Below, one piece after another: positions 34,971 to 44,689 of a stretch of 64,000 bases of DNA; position 1 is the stretch's first letter, and the number at the start of each line of letters is the position of its first letter. The notes under the pieces were generated by a model. It did not search any database, was not told the origin of the DNA, and worked only from the letters and a program-made list of their open reading frames with translations. The stretch covers positions 558,001 to 622,000 of the forward strand of contig NZ_JASDDK010000001.1 of NCBI RefSeq assembly GCF_030407435.1. Direction: 5' to 3'. Made by a program: the position numbers and the translations under genes. Source of the DNA: Winogradskyella bathintestinalis. Its GTDB lineage: Bacteria; Bacteroidota; Bacteroidia; Flavobacteriales; Flavobacteriaceae.

Positions 34971-36605
34971 CTATCTCAAAATACTCGCATATTGCGTTGG
35001 ATTATTAATGATACTCAGAGCTTTTTTTATTTCAGCATTATGTGTGGTGTAATAGTCATATAAACCTTCACTGTAAAAATAACGTTTAATAATCTCGTCA
35101 GTTAGCAATGATTTTAATTGGGTTTTATTGGCTTCAACGGCATTAGCTTTATACGAATGTAAAGCATCAGTCAAATCTTTATAATCTGAAGCAATTACGG
35201 CATCGAGTTCTTCTTCTTTTGCTACATATATAGCATTTGTTAACGCTTTTTCTGTTTTTGTTTCAAAATTAAAATTATTAGCTTTTATAAATGTTTTAAA
35301 TGCTTTGAAGTCTGAATCCGTAACTTCAAAATTTTGTAAATCTTCAATATTATGACTGTAATAATAATCAGTTGAAAAGTTAAAAACTAAATTTTCATTA
35401 GATATGGCTTTGGTGATCGGAGTTTGTTTTGCAAATTCGACTTCAATATCGGGTTGTACACCGCCTCCATCAAAAACATTGCGACCGTTTCTAGTTTTAA
35501 AAGCATTGTAATTTTCTTGTTGGGTTCTTGTAGCTTTTCCGTCTGCATCACGATTCCAATAGTCTAAGGCCTGAATACAACGACCCGAAGGCGTATAGTA
35601 TCTTGAAATGGTAATTTTCATTTGTGTACCATAAGTTAAAGGCTTTGGTCGCTGTACTAAGCCTTTTCCGAAACTTCTCGTTCCTACGACCACAGCACGA
35701 TCCATATCTTGTAATGCACCCGAAACAATCTCGCTTGCCGAAGCACTATGACCATCAATTAATACCACTAATGGAATTTCGGTATCAATGGCTTCGCGTT
35801 TTGTATAATAGGTTTTGTTATATTTTTTAACTTTAGACTTGGTGGTAACGACCAATTGATCTTTTGGAACAAAAATATTGGTTACGTTAACAGCCTCATG
35901 AAGCAATCCGCCGGGATTTCCTCTAAGATCTAAAATTAATTGTGTTGCTCCTTGGTTTTTTAATGCTTTTATTGCTCTAATAGTTTCTGAAGAGGCTTTA
36001 TCATTAAATTTTCTTAACACCACATAGCCTGTTTTCTCATCTACCATCGCATAGTAGGGTACCGCTTTAATTTCTTGAGATTCTCTAATAATTTTAACTG
36101 TATTAGTTTTGCCTTGACGCTTGTAGGTAATAGAAACTTCTGTACCAGCAGCCCCTTGTAATAAGTTGGCAGCATCGTCTTTAAAATCGGCAACATTTAC
36201 GTTATCTACTTTTATAATTTCATCTCCAGCTTTAAGTCCCGCCTTATCAGCAGCATAATGTTGATAGGGTTCTATTATAACCAATTTGTTCTCTAAGGTA
36301 AGCACCCTAGCTCCGATACCTGTATAATCGCCCGCGTTGTTAATTCTAGACGCTTCTACATCTTGTTCATTATAAAATTGTGTATAGGGATCTAAATCAT
36401 CTAGCATACTTTTTATGGCCGTATCCATAAGTTCGCCAGGATTGGTATCATCTACATAATTCATATTAATTTCTTTAAAAAGCGTCGTAAATATTTCTAT
36501 TTGTTTGGCAATTTCAAAAAAGTCGTTTTTAAATGCTGTTGTACCAAAGAAGAAAAGTACGGCTACAGCAGGAAATACTATTTTCTTATAAAGCGATTTT
36601 TTCAT
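34971..36605 (-). CDS. S41 family carboxy-terminal processing peptidase
   Basis: This 544-residue protein has an N-terminal signal or anchor (residues 5-25), a PDZ domain (about 90-175, 'GIGARVLTLENKLVIIEPYQHYAADKAGLKAGDEI') and the S41 protease core with the catalytic Ser in 'LIDGHSASASEIVSGALQD' (about 288) and Lys in 'VVVGTRSFGKGLVQ' (about 312). CtpA/Prc-type enzymes cut exposed C-termini of periplasmic proteins. The C-terminal 150 residues are typical of Bacteroidota members. It starts 12 bases after the rnpA stop, on the same transcript, as is common in this phylum. Confidence 0.92.
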   Translation of the reverse strand: MKKSLYKKIVFPAVAVLFFFGTTAFKNDFFEIAKQIEIFTTLFKEINMNYVDDTNPGELMDTAIKSMLDDLDPYTQFYNEQDVEASRINNAGDYTGIGARVLTLENKLVIIEPYQHYAADKAGLKAGDEIIKVDNVNVADFKDDAANLLQGAAGTEVSITYKRQGKTNTVKIIRESQEIKAVPYYAMVDEKTGYVVLRKFNDKASSETIRAIKALKNQGATQLILDLRGNPGGLLHEAVNVTNIFVPKDQLVVTTKSKVKKYNKTYYTKREAIDTEIPLVVLIDGHSASASEIVSGALQDMDRAVVVGTRSFGKGLVQRPKPLTYGTQMKITISRYYTPSGRCIQALDYWNRDADGKATRTQQENYNAFKTRNGRNVFDGGGVQPDIEVEFAKQTPITKAISNENLVFNFSTDYYYSHNIEDLQNFEVTDSDFKAFKTFIKANNFNFETKTEKALTNAIYVAKEEELDAVIASDYKDLTDALHSYKANAVEANKTQLKSLLTDEIIKRYFYSEGLYDYYTTHNAEIKKALSIINNPTQYASILR

Positions 36606-36617
36606 TTGTTCATTGAG

Positions 36618-36992
36618 TTAGTCCGCAGTTTTTTCGGTAAATTTCCGAAACAATATTTTCATATTTGTATCTAGTTTATCAAGCGTTGTTTGATCTTTAC
36701 TAAGGTACAAAATCATAAACGCATAAGAAGCAGAACTATTGTTAAAATGAAGTGGTTTATTAAGTCTGTACGCTTCGCGAAGTAAACGTTTTATTCTATT
36801 TCTAGATACCGCCGTTTTATGCAATCGTTTGCTTACGGAAACTCCAGTTTTTAATTGTGATCCATCCTCAAAATCTGTTTTAAGATATATAAGTCGTAAC
36901 GGATAAGCTGTAACAGCCTTTCCTTCAGTAAAAAGTCGTTCGATAACTTTTTTACTTTTTAGTTTATCTTTTTTCGAATAATTGAAGTTCAC
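36618..36992 (-). CDS. rnpA: Ribonuclease P protein component
   Basis: Protein subunit of RNase P, which trims tRNA 5' leaders. It shows the RnpA core 'TGVSVSKRLHKTAVSRNRIKRLLREAYRLN' with the RNR motif. Start choice: an ATG at 37034 would put the first residues inside the terminator hairpin of the upstream gene, and the extra sequence MIRFFIFVKPEAIN is not RnpA-like. The GTG at 36992 (VNFNYSKKDKLKSKK) gives the expected 124-residue protein and N-terminus. This is a case where the longest frame misleads. The S41 protease follows 12 bases downstream. Confidence 0.85.
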   Translation of the reverse strand: MNFNYSKKDKLKSKKVIERLFTEGKAVTAYPLRLIYLKTDFEDGSQLKTGVSVSKRLHKTAVSRNRIKRLLREAYRLNKPLHFNNSSASYAFMILYLSKDQTTLDKLDTNMKILFRKFTEKTAD

Positions 36993-37021
36993 ATTAATAG
37001 CTTCAGGTTTAACAAAAATAA

Positions 37022-37048
37022 AAAACCGTATCAATTTGATACGGTTTT
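37022..37048 (-). terminator. Terminator of the M1 peptidase gene
   Basis: A 12-bp stem AAAACCGTATCA/TGATACGGTTTT with a 3-base loop, followed on the minus strand by a T-rich tract. It lies 23 bases past the peptidase stop and immediately upstream of rnpA. Confidence 0.85.
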
Positions 37049-37070
37049 ACTTCAAATATATTACTGTTGG

Positions 37071-38873
37071 TTATTCTTTTGTGAAAACATTATTCTCACG
37101 ATTAACATCTGCCATCATCTGTGAGGCGTCAATCTCAACTGATTTAACGGCCTTTTTAGCATCAAAAGTATAAGTTGGCATTGCCCAAGCCCAATCATCA
37201 ATTATCGTCGCTGAAGTTGGTTTTGTGCCACGCATCATTCTCAATGGAATATAGTAGTTTTCTATAGTGCCATCGTTATATGTTACAGTAAGATCTATTG
37301 GCATTGGCATTAAACCAATGCGCTCTAAAGTGATGGTATTATTTTCAACGGATTTTACACCATAATCAATGGTATTAGTTGTTTGTGCAAAATCTATAAA
37401 ATACCAATCGAGTTCAAAATCTGTAAGGCGTTCTGCGGTTCTAATAATATCGAATGGTTTAGGGTGTTTGAATGAAAAATTATCGAAATATTTTTTAATA
37501 GTTTTCTTTAAGTTATCTTCTCCAATAACATAACCTAATTGTGCTAAAAACACTGCACCTTTACTATAAGCAGCTGTACCATATACTCTATTAGTTGCAT
37601 AACGATCAGAATGCGTGGTTAAAGGTTGTTCAACACCAGAATTCGCCAATGCAATATAACCACGATAAGTTCTATCTAAAGGATTTGGATTTTTATTATT
37701 GTTAAGGGCGTTCATGGCTAAAGTAGAAATATAACTTGTAAAACCTTCGTCCATCCATTCGTGCTTAGATTCGTTTGTGGCTAATAAAAATTGAAACCAC
37801 GTATGTGCCAATTCGTGTGCTGTAACACCTAATAAACTGCCGTATTTTCGCTCACCTGTAATGAGCGTGCTCATAGCATATTCCATACCACCATCACCAC
37901 CTTGTATAACCGAATATTGGTCGTAAGGATATTCACCAATATTCTCATTAAAGAACTCCATTAATAGAGCAGTATCAGATGGTAATTTTTTCCAATTATC
38001 TAGATATTCTTGATCTAAATCTTTTTTATAGTAGAAATGGAGTAAAGGTCCATTTGGCATTTGAAGGGTATCATGGATAAAGTCCGGATCGGCAGCCCAA
38101 GTGAAATCGTGTACTTTAGGGGCTTTAAAATGATAGGTTTTTTTGCCAGATTTGTCAGTTGGTTCTCCTTGAAGATAACCTGTGCCGCCAACAACGTAAT
38201 CTTTGTCGATGGTTAATTTGACATCAAAATCTCCCCAAACACCGTGAAATTCTCGTCCGATGTAAGGATCTGCATGCCAGCCTTCATCATCGTATTCCGC
38301 TAGTTTTGGATACCATTGCGACATAGATAAAGCAACACCTTCTGAGTTGTCTCTACCAGAACGACGAATTTGAATAGGCACTTGCGCATCAAAATCCATA
38401 TCAAAAGTTACTTTTTCACCAGGTTGAATAGGATTCTTTAAGTGTACTTCTAAAACGGTTCCGACGGTTTTATGTGCTATCACTGTTCCATTCTGTTTAA
38501 GTGAATTCACTTTAATATATCCAATTTCATTTGGTTGAAGTTTACTTATACGATCGCCAATTTTAGGACTAGGATCCTGTATGGTACGCGAACGTACATC
38601 CATTTCACTACCCGGCTGAAAGGCATTAAAGTACAAATGGTAATAGACACGATTTAATACATCTGGGGAATTATTGGTATAGACCAATTTTTGTTTTCCT
38701 TTATATTGATAGTTGTTAACATCCATATCAATTTCCATGGAATAATCGACGTGTTGCTGCCAGTAATCACTATTTGTAACTCTTGAAGCTTGGCTTTCGT
38801 TAGTTATTTGATTTGCAGTACCACAAGATGTTATAACAAAAAAAGATACGAGACTAAATATGAAATATTTCAT
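37071..38873 (-). CDS. M1 family zinc aminopeptidase-like lipoprotein
   Basis: This 600-residue protein starts at ATG 38873, giving a lipoprotein signal with Cys17 (FFVITSC-G); an upstream ATG at 38924 would add 17 non-signal residues. It has the zinc motif HELAH (about 350) and the third ligand Glu in 'NESKHEWMDEGF', 18 residues on, the gluzincin pattern. The M1 substrate-binding GxMEN is replaced by 'GGMEYA', near the usual position. M1 enzymes remove N-terminal residues from peptides; this one is outer-membrane or periplasmic. It has its own terminator and is a single gene. Confidence 0.85.
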   Translation of the reverse strand: MKYFIFSLVSFFVITSCGTANQITNESQASRVTNSDYWQQHVDYSMEIDMDVNNYQYKGKQKLVYTNNSPDVLNRVYYHLYFNAFQPGSEMDVRSRTIQDPSPKIGDRISKLQPNEIGYIKVNSLKQNGTVIAHKTVGTVLEVHLKNPIQPGEKVTFDMDFDAQVPIQIRRSGRDNSEGVALSMSQWYPKLAEYDDEGWHADPYIGREFHGVWGDFDVKLTIDKDYVVGGTGYLQGEPTDKSGKKTYHFKAPKVHDFTWAADPDFIHDTLQMPNGPLLHFYYKKDLDQEYLDNWKKLPSDTALLMEFFNENIGEYPYDQYSVIQGGDGGMEYAMSTLITGERKYGSLLGVTAHELAHTWFQFLLATNESKHEWMDEGFTSYISTLAMNALNNNKNPNPLDRTYRGYIALANSGVEQPLTTHSDRYATNRVYGTAAYSKGAVFLAQLGYVIGEDNLKKTIKKYFDNFSFKHPKPFDIIRTAERLTDFELDWYFIDFAQTTNTIDYGVKSVENNTITLERIGLMPMPIDLTVTYNDGTIENYYIPLRMMRGTKPTSATIIDDWAWAMPTYTFDAKKAVKSVEIDASQMMADVNRENNVFTKE

Positions 38874-38953
38874 AAAAAAAGGTTTTAAATTGACATTACT
38901 AATAATTTTTTCCAGTAGGTACAACGGATTAGATCATCATAATAGAATTAATA

Positions 38954-39007
38954 AAAAGATGAAGTTAATGATAGTAAATTCACTATTACTACACAACTTC
39001 ATCTTTT
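38954..39007 (-). terminator. Long hairpin terminator of the S8 peptidase gene
   Basis: A 13-bp perfect outer stem AAAAGATGAAGTT/AACTTCATCTTTT with an inner ATAGT/ACTAT helix, then five T residues on the minus strand, 26 bases past the stop. Confidence 0.8.
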
Positions 39008-39033
39008 AATAATTTAAAAATTAATAATCTGTA

Positions 39034-40635
39034 TTATAATTTTGAAGCCATAATTAAGGCGTTATAAGCATTAACTATTCGTCCTGTTTTTGATAAATCA
39101 GCAAATGGGCGAATATTAGAAGCATCTCCACCAACCACAACTTTGGTTGCTATTGGCAAACCAGAGTCGATAATTACTTGTTTTACTTGTGTCGCTGTTA
39201 ATTTTGGATAATAAGAACGTATAAGTGCTGCAACACCTGCAACCGCTGGAGACGCCATAGATGTTCCGCTTATACTTTTATATTCATTTTCTGGAAATGT
39301 AGAATAGATAGCAGATCCTGGTGCAAAAACGTCAACATTCTTTTTTCCGAAATTAGAAAAACTTGAAACCATTTTAGAACCATATTTAGAAGCTAAAGAA
39401 CCGACTCTAATATACGAAGAGGAAACTTCTACAAAATTTACGTTATCGTCAGGAAAATTAGGTTCAACATCGATATCTTCACTAGAGTTACCTGCTGCAT
39501 GTACAAATACAACATCATTGTCTGAAGCGTATTTAATAGCATCCCTTACCCATTCTGCATGAGGAGAAAATGATTTACCAAAACTACCGTTAATTACCTT
39601 TGCACCATTATCTACGGCATAACGTATAGCTAGAGCGACATCCTTATCGTATTCATCACCATTTGGCACTGCTCTTATAGACATAATTTCTACATTGTTT
39701 GCTACGCCATTAGCTCCTTTACCATTATTACGCTCTGCTGCAATTATACCAGCTACGTGCGTGCCATGGGATTCTGATTTTTTTACAGGCTTAACATTTC
39801 CATTACCGTAACCAATATCAGTTATATCATTAATGTCATCATTCGTAGTACGACCAGAAAAATCTTTATTTAAGTTGAAATTTAAACGTTCGTTTATACT
39901 CTCTAAAGCACCATTAATCTCATCTTTTGCATCCGCTAAAGACAATCCGTTACCATTCATACCATTGGCAATTTGAATGGCTTGAGATAATGCCTGATCT
40001 TCAGTTTTTATAGCATTAACTTCTTTAATTGTATAATCACTTTTACCAAAATGTTTAGTCAAAGTTTCGTGTGCGCTATTTACGGTTTGTGCAATTTGGT
40101 CGTATTGTGTTTTTCGACCAGTCCACATTTGGTAATCTTCTTCATATTGTGCTTTTGCCGCAGCATAACTTGGATTAGCTTCATCTTTAGAAGCTAAAAT
40201 ACGCACAAATTCCAATTGCTCATCGTAGGCATCTCCTAAGAAATTCCAGCCGTGAACATCATCGATATAACCATTTTTGTCATCGTCAATACCATTGTTT
40301 GGTTTTTCATCTTTGTTGGTCCAAAGTACGTTTCTTAGATCTTCGTGATCGATGTCTATACCAGAATCAATGACAGCAACAATAACTTTTTTCCCTTTTT
40401 TAGTTTTAATGATTTCGGAATAAGCTTTGTCGACACTCATACCTGGAATCGTATCTTTTACTAGGTCTAAATGGCCCCAATTTTTAGCTTCTGAATCAGT
40501 TAAATCTGAGACTTTTAAAGGGTTAGCGTCTATGTTTTCAATTGGAGTAGAAAGTACTTCCGATGTACCACCACATCCTAAAAATAAGGTTCCTGCAAAT
40601 CCTAAATAGGCTATTAATCTATAATTCAATTTCAT
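39034..40635 (-). CDS. S8 subtilisin-like serine protease, lipoprotein
   Basis: This 533-residue protein has a lipoprotein-type signal with Cys21 (GTLFLGC-G). The catalytic triad is visible: Asp90 in 'VIAVIDSGIDIDHEDLR', His near 292 in 'SESHGTHVAGI' and Ser near 458 in 'SGTSMASPAVAGVAALI'. The Asp-to-His distance is about 200 residues instead of about 35, because of a large helical insertion (about 125-275) typical of a Bacteroidota S8 group. There is no T9SS tail, so it is probably membrane-attached. It degrades proteins outside the inner membrane. The MBL-fold gene upstream is 22 bases away and may share the transcript. Confidence 0.9.
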   Translation of the reverse strand: MKLNYRLIAYLGFAGTLFLGCGGTSEVLSTPIENIDANPLKVSDLTDSEAKNWGHLDLVKDTIPGMSVDKAYSEIIKTKKGKKVIVAVIDSGIDIDHEDLRNVLWTNKDEKPNNGIDDDKNGYIDDVHGWNFLGDAYDEQLEFVRILASKDEANPSYAAAKAQYEEDYQMWTGRKTQYDQIAQTVNSAHETLTKHFGKSDYTIKEVNAIKTEDQALSQAIQIANGMNGNGLSLADAKDEINGALESINERLNFNLNKDFSGRTTNDDINDITDIGYGNGNVKPVKKSESHGTHVAGIIAAERNNGKGANGVANNVEIMSIRAVPNGDEYDKDVALAIRYAVDNGAKVINGSFGKSFSPHAEWVRDAIKYASDNDVVFVHAAGNSSEDIDVEPNFPDDNVNFVEVSSSYIRVGSLASKYGSKMVSSFSNFGKKNVDVFAPGSAIYSTFPENEYKSISGTSMASPAVAGVAALIRSYYPKLTATQVKQVIIDSGLPIATKVVVGGDASNIRPFADLSKTGRIVNAYNALIMASKL

Positions 40636-40657
40636 GTGTAATTATTGTTTATTGCTT

Positions 40658-41518
40658 TTAGTTAAATAAATCGTTTGTAGTAAATGTTTCGTTAAGTCGC
40701 ACCCCTTTTTCGGTATGCTTCACTGTAATAATTTCATTATGGGCGTCATGCTCTAAAAATAAATAATAGTTCTTATCCGCAGCCTTATTTAAAAATAATT
40801 CTTTTTCGTTGAGTGTTAACAGTGGTCTTGTATCGTAACCCATTACAAAAGGTAAAGGTAAGTGACCAACGGTAGGTAATAAATCTGCCATAAAACAGAT
40901 GGTTTTCCCTTTGTAGTTTATCATAGGAATCATTTGTTTGTCTGTATGACCGTTAGCGTAGAAAATATCGAAACCTAAAGCGGAGTCTTTTAAAATATGT
41001 TTTTCAGGTACATCAGTAAATTTTAACTGACCACTTTCTTCCATTGGTAAAATATTTTCTTTCAAAAATGATGCAACTTCACGTCGGTTAGGTTCTGTTG
41101 CCCATTTCCAATGTTCTGCATTACTCCAAAAGTGCGCATTTTTAAAAGCGGGTTCGTAACCTGTTCGGTCTATGTTCCATTGAATACTGCCTCCGCAATG
41201 ATCAAAATGAAGATGAGTCATAAAAACATCTGTAATATCATCGCGATGAAAACCATGTGCGGCCAAAGATTTATCTAAACTATCGTCACCGTAGCGATAA
41301 TAGTAACCATAAAATTTATCACTTTGTTTATCACCCATACCAGTATCGATTAAAATGAGACGATTATCATCTTCAATTAATAGACAACGTGCAGCAATGT
41401 CAATCATATTATTGTTATCCGCCGGATTGGTACGTTGCCATAACGATTTAGGCACCACACCAAACATAGCGCCACCATCGAGTTTAAAATTTCCAGATTG
41501 GATAGGGTATAACTGCAT
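40658..41518 (-). CDS. MBL-fold metallo-hydrolase
   Basis: This 286-residue protein has the metallo-beta-lactamase motif HLHFDH (in 'VFMTHLHFDHCGGS', about 105-110), plus later Asp/His ligands in 'ICFMADLLPTVGHL' and 'LFLEHDAHNEI'. The start is ATG 41518 (MQLYPIQSGNFKLDGGAMFG); the upstream TTG at 41542 adds eight residues that look like leader. It resembles N-acyl homoserine lactonase-like and other intracellular hydrolases of the family; the substrate is unknown. It probably forms an operon with the S8 protease downstream. Confidence 0.85.
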   Translation of the reverse strand: MQLYPIQSGNFKLDGGAMFGVVPKSLWQRTNPADNNNMIDIAARCLLIEDDNRLILIDTGMGDKQSDKFYGYYYRYGDDSLDKSLAAHGFHRDDITDVFMTHLHFDHCGGSIQWNIDRTGYEPAFKNAHFWSNAEHWKWATEPNRREVASFLKENILPMEESGQLKFTDVPEKHILKDSALGFDIFYANGHTDKQMIPMINYKGKTICFMADLLPTVGHLPLPFVMGYDTRPLLTLNEKELFLNKAADKNYYLFLEHDAHNEIITVKHTEKGVRLNETFTTNDLFN

Positions 41519-41661
41519 TGACGGTTTTTTAAAGTCCTGCAAATTACTAAAAGCTTTAAAACTAATTGTTGTTAGTCTTAATAAATTAGGGGATATTTAA
41601 CAAATATGAAGTATATAATCTTAAAAAATAATTACATTTAGATTGATAAAATGAATTGGTA

Positions 41662-42024
41662 ATGAAACGAATCACAAAATCACCTTTAAAATTGAAAAAG
41701 ATTAAACTCTTGCGCTTCGGTCGTGATTTTAAGCCCGATCAAGAAGTGATTTTAAGAGATTATCTCGCAATTGAAAGAACACGGTTGGCTAATGAACGTA
41801 CTTTACTTTCTTACATACGTTCATCACTATATCTGCTATTAGGTGCCATTGCGCTTTTTCAACTTAAAGAGTTTGCGAATTTTCAATATTTAGCATTTAC
41901 AGCTATTATTTTTAGTGTGTTATTTTTTATTATTGGGGTGTATCGCTTCACATTGCTTAAAAAAAGTTTGAAACGAGTTTATTATAAATCTGAAGAAAAA
42001 GAAGAATCTAAAAAAGCTGAATAA
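41662..42024 (+). CDS. DUF202 small membrane protein (YidH type)
   Basis: This 120-residue protein has the DUF202 signature 'DYLAIERTRLANERTLLSYIRSSLYLLLGAIALFQL', with a conserved N-E-R-T-x-L-[SA]-[YW]-[IL]-R core, two transmembrane helices (about 55-75 and 80-102), and an acidic/Lys-rich tail. The function is unknown. The ATG at 41662 is preferred over the TTG at 41656. The first 30 residues are strongly basic. It is monocistronic. Confidence 0.8.
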   Translation: MKRITKSPLKLKKIKLLRFGRDFKPDQEVILRDYLAIERTRLANERTLLSYIRSSLYLLLGAIALFQLKEFANFQYLAFTAIIFSVLFFIIGVYRFTLLKKSLKRVYYKSEEKEESKKAE

Positions 42025-42364
42025 TTTTTTATACACTATTCTCATCAAATGCTACATTATAGACGATCATTTAATTAAAATTATTGAACGTTAGAGATAT
42101 TTGATTGAATTATAACTATCTAATAAACAATTGCTTTTATAGGTTATAAAGGTCTACGGTAATTCTAAAAAAAGGTTATTTCAACATTACCGAATACCTC
42201 AAAAATTATATTATTTCAAGTTTAAATAAGAAAAAAAGGTTTTATTGCGCTTTAATTATTAATTAGATACTATCACCTTACAGATACTATTTATTAAAGT
42301 GTTAAATGAAATTGAAATCATTTTTAAAAGTAGAATTTAGTATTTTCACGCAAAATGTTGTAAA
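42025..42364. other. Intergenic region of 340 bases
   Basis: AT-rich, with no reading frame, RNA gene or strong terminator that I can support. The antiporter promoter is probably near its 3' end, but I do not find a clear TAnnTTTG box. Confidence 0.4.
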
Positions 42365-44284
42365 ATGTTAGAATTAGCAGGAATAATTATATTAGGAATA
42401 TTAGCACAATGGGTCGCTTGGAAGTTTAAAATTCCGGCGATTTTACCGTTAATATTAATTGGTCTTTTAGTAGGGCCTATTGCAGCGGAATTTTTAAGCG
42501 AAGACGGCAGTAAGTGGATAGAACCTATGTGGATTGAGCCAGAGTTGGATGATATAGGAAAACCTGTTTTAGATGAACATGGTGATCCAATTCCAGGAAG
42601 AGGTCTTTTTCCTGGGGAAAGTTTATATTATTTTGTATCGCTCGCCATCAGTATTATTCTATTTGAAGGCGGTTTAACATTAAGACGATCTGAAATAAAA
42701 AATGTAGGTCCTGTAATTACCAAATTAATAACTGTTGGTTCTGCTATTACTTTTTTTGGTTCAGGTATTGTGGCACATTATATTTTTGATCTTAGATGGG
42801 ATTTGGCTTTCTTATTTGCTGGTTTAATAATTGTAACGGGTCCAACGGTAATAACCCCCATTTTACGTAATATTCCACTAAAAAAAGATGTGTCTACAGT
42901 TTTAAAATGGGAAGGAATTCTTATCGATCCGATTGGTGCTTTGGTTGCCGTTTTGGTTTTTGAATTTATAAGTGTTGGCGGAGATAGTGGTTTTACCAAA
43001 ACCGCACTTATTGAATTTGGTAAGATTGTACTTTTCGGAACTACTTTCGGTTTCACTTTTGCTCATGCTTTGGCCTTTGCTATTAATAGAAAATTTATTC
43101 CGCATTATTTATTAAATGTGGTTTCTCTATCTACAGTTTTATTAGTCTTTGTAGAATCTGAATTATTTGCGCACGAATCTGGTTTATTAGCTGTGGTAGT
43201 CATGGGAATGGTTTTAGGAAACAGTAAGCTCGAAAACTTAAAAGAATTACTCTATTTTAAAGAGTCACTGAGTGTATTATTAATTTCTATTCTATTCATT
43301 CTTTTAGCCGCCAATATCAATATAGATGATCTCATGTTACTCTACACTTGGAAAACGGCTGTACTTTTCGCTGTGGTCGTCTTTTTAATAAGACCATTGG
43401 CCGTTTTTGTAAGTACTCATGGCTCTAAATTGAACTTAAATGAAAAACTGTTTATCAGTTGGGTGGGACCTCGTGGTATTGTAGCTGCCGGTATTGCTTC
43501 ACTATTTGGAAGTAAACTAATGCGAGAAGGTGTAGAAGGTGCCGAATACATTACTCCTTTAGTTTTTATGATAGTTTTGGGAACAGTATTGTTAAACGCT
43601 ACCACAGCACGTTTGTTTGCAAGATTGGTTGGAGTGTTTTTAACCAAATCGAACGGTATTTTAATTGTTGGAGCCTCCAAATTACCTCGATTATTAGGTC
43701 ATTATTTAGTTAATAACGGCCGACATGTTGTGCTTATAGATAGTAATCAAAATAATATAGATAAAGCTGAGGAATTAGGATTAGATGCGCTTAACAGTAA
43801 TATTTATTCAGATACCCTCTCGGATAATATTGAGTTGAATGATGTGGGCTATATCATGGCCATGACTGGTAATTCTGATATTAACGCTTATGTAATTGAA
43901 AAATTCGGAAAGGAATTTGGCGAAAACGGTTCGTATCGATTAGTTACTTCCGATGAAATGAATAACCCAGATAAAAATCCAAAGGAAGGATTGTTTTCTC
44001 CAACAGATGATTATATTAATTTAACTGAAGTCACTCGAAAATATCCTGCCATACAAGAAATAGAAATAGCGGATGCTGCGCACTATGAAAGTCTTATGGA
44101 AATGGCGAGCAAGGATCAGTACATGATTCCACTATTTTTAAAAGATGAAGAAGGAGAACTTCATATTATTTCAACTGGCAATATGAAAGTTGATGAGATT
44201 GGAAATGACAACAAATTGGTCTACTTGGGTAAACCCTTTGATGTTGAAAAAGTGGCGAAGGAAGATATAGAACTTACCAAATAA
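42365..44284 (+). CDS. Na+/H+ antiporter of the CPA family with cytoplasmic Rossmann domain
   Basis: This 639-residue protein has about 12 transmembrane helices in the first 410 residues with the CPA1/NhaP core ('IILFEGGLTL', 'IDPIGALVAVLVFEF', 'ISWVGPRGIVAAGIASLFG'), then a soluble TrkA-N-like Rossmann domain (about 430-560, 'GILIVGASKLPRLLGHYL..' and the acidic 'VVLIDSNQNN' strand). It probably exports sodium in exchange for protons and may be gated by a nucleotide. An unusual insert of about 40 residues between helices 2 and 3 (about 45-85) is acidic and Pro/Gly-rich. Confidence 0.85.
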   Translation: MLELAGIIILGILAQWVAWKFKIPAILPLILIGLLVGPIAAEFLSEDGSKWIEPMWIEPELDDIGKPVLDEHGDPIPGRGLFPGESLYYFVSLAISIILFEGGLTLRRSEIKNVGPVITKLITVGSAITFFGSGIVAHYIFDLRWDLAFLFAGLIIVTGPTVITPILRNIPLKKDVSTVLKWEGILIDPIGALVAVLVFEFISVGGDSGFTKTALIEFGKIVLFGTTFGFTFAHALAFAINRKFIPHYLLNVVSLSTVLLVFVESELFAHESGLLAVVVMGMVLGNSKLENLKELLYFKESLSVLLISILFILLAANINIDDLMLLYTWKTAVLFAVVVFLIRPLAVFVSTHGSKLNLNEKLFISWVGPRGIVAAGIASLFGSKLMREGVEGAEYITPLVFMIVLGTVLLNATTARLFARLVGVFLTKSNGILIVGASKLPRLLGHYLVNNGRHVVLIDSNQNNIDKAEELGLDALNSNIYSDTLSDNIELNDVGYIMAMTGNSDINAYVIEKFGKEFGENGSYRLVTSDEMNNPDKNPKEGLFSPTDDYINLTEVTRKYPAIQEIEIADAAHYESLMEMASKDQYMIPLFLKDEEGELHIISTGNMKVDEIGNDNKLVYLGKPFDVEKVAKEDIELTK

Positions 44285-44436
44285 TATTCAATTTGCTAGC
44301 GTTCTTAATCTCTGTTGAATAATTATTATTTGAATAAAGTAGAAATTATCCCTGTGCTGTTGATATTGAATGAGGCTAATTATAATCTACCTCTATATAA
44401 GAGATTCGCAAAAAAAAATAAGAATTTAAATTTTGC

Positions 44437-44634
44437 ATGTTTCAGTTATTAAAATCTCTTCGTTAATAACGGCAGAACTATGTTGTTTTAGTTTTAGATC
44501 TCACTACTTATATTGTGACAATAGTGGATGGAACTATGTACGTTATTACAGAAGGACAAACTAAAACAGTTGATTTAGATGGAGAAGATGCTTTTATATC
44601 TGCTTTAGAATCATCTCGTTTTTCTTGTAACTAA
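44437..44634 (+). pseudogene. Small frame with two in-frame stops; possible gene remnant
   Basis: From ATG 44437 the frame reads MFQLLKSLR, two stops, RQNYVVLVLDLTTYIVTIVDGTMYVITEGQ and ...DLDGEDAFISALESSRFSCN, stop at 44632-44634. The C-terminal 39 residues can also be read from a GTG at 44515. The composition of the second part is protein-like and a strong terminator follows 21 bases later, so something was expressed here. I do not recognise the family. Confidence 0.35.
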
Positions 44635-44655
44635 GAAGTCATAATTTATAGGTAT

Positions 44656-44689
44656 AAAAAAACAGAAGTCAATTACTTCTGTTTTTTTT
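44656..44689 (+). terminator. Terminator
   Basis: Stem AACAGAAGT/ACTTCTGTT with loop CAATT, flanked by AAAAA and a run of T residues. It serves the small remnant upstream and, being symmetric, may also act on lepA transcripts. Confidence 0.85.

Noticed and set aside
42778..43105. Minus-strand frames inside the antiporter gene
   Set aside because: Antisense shadows of conserved transmembrane coding sequence.
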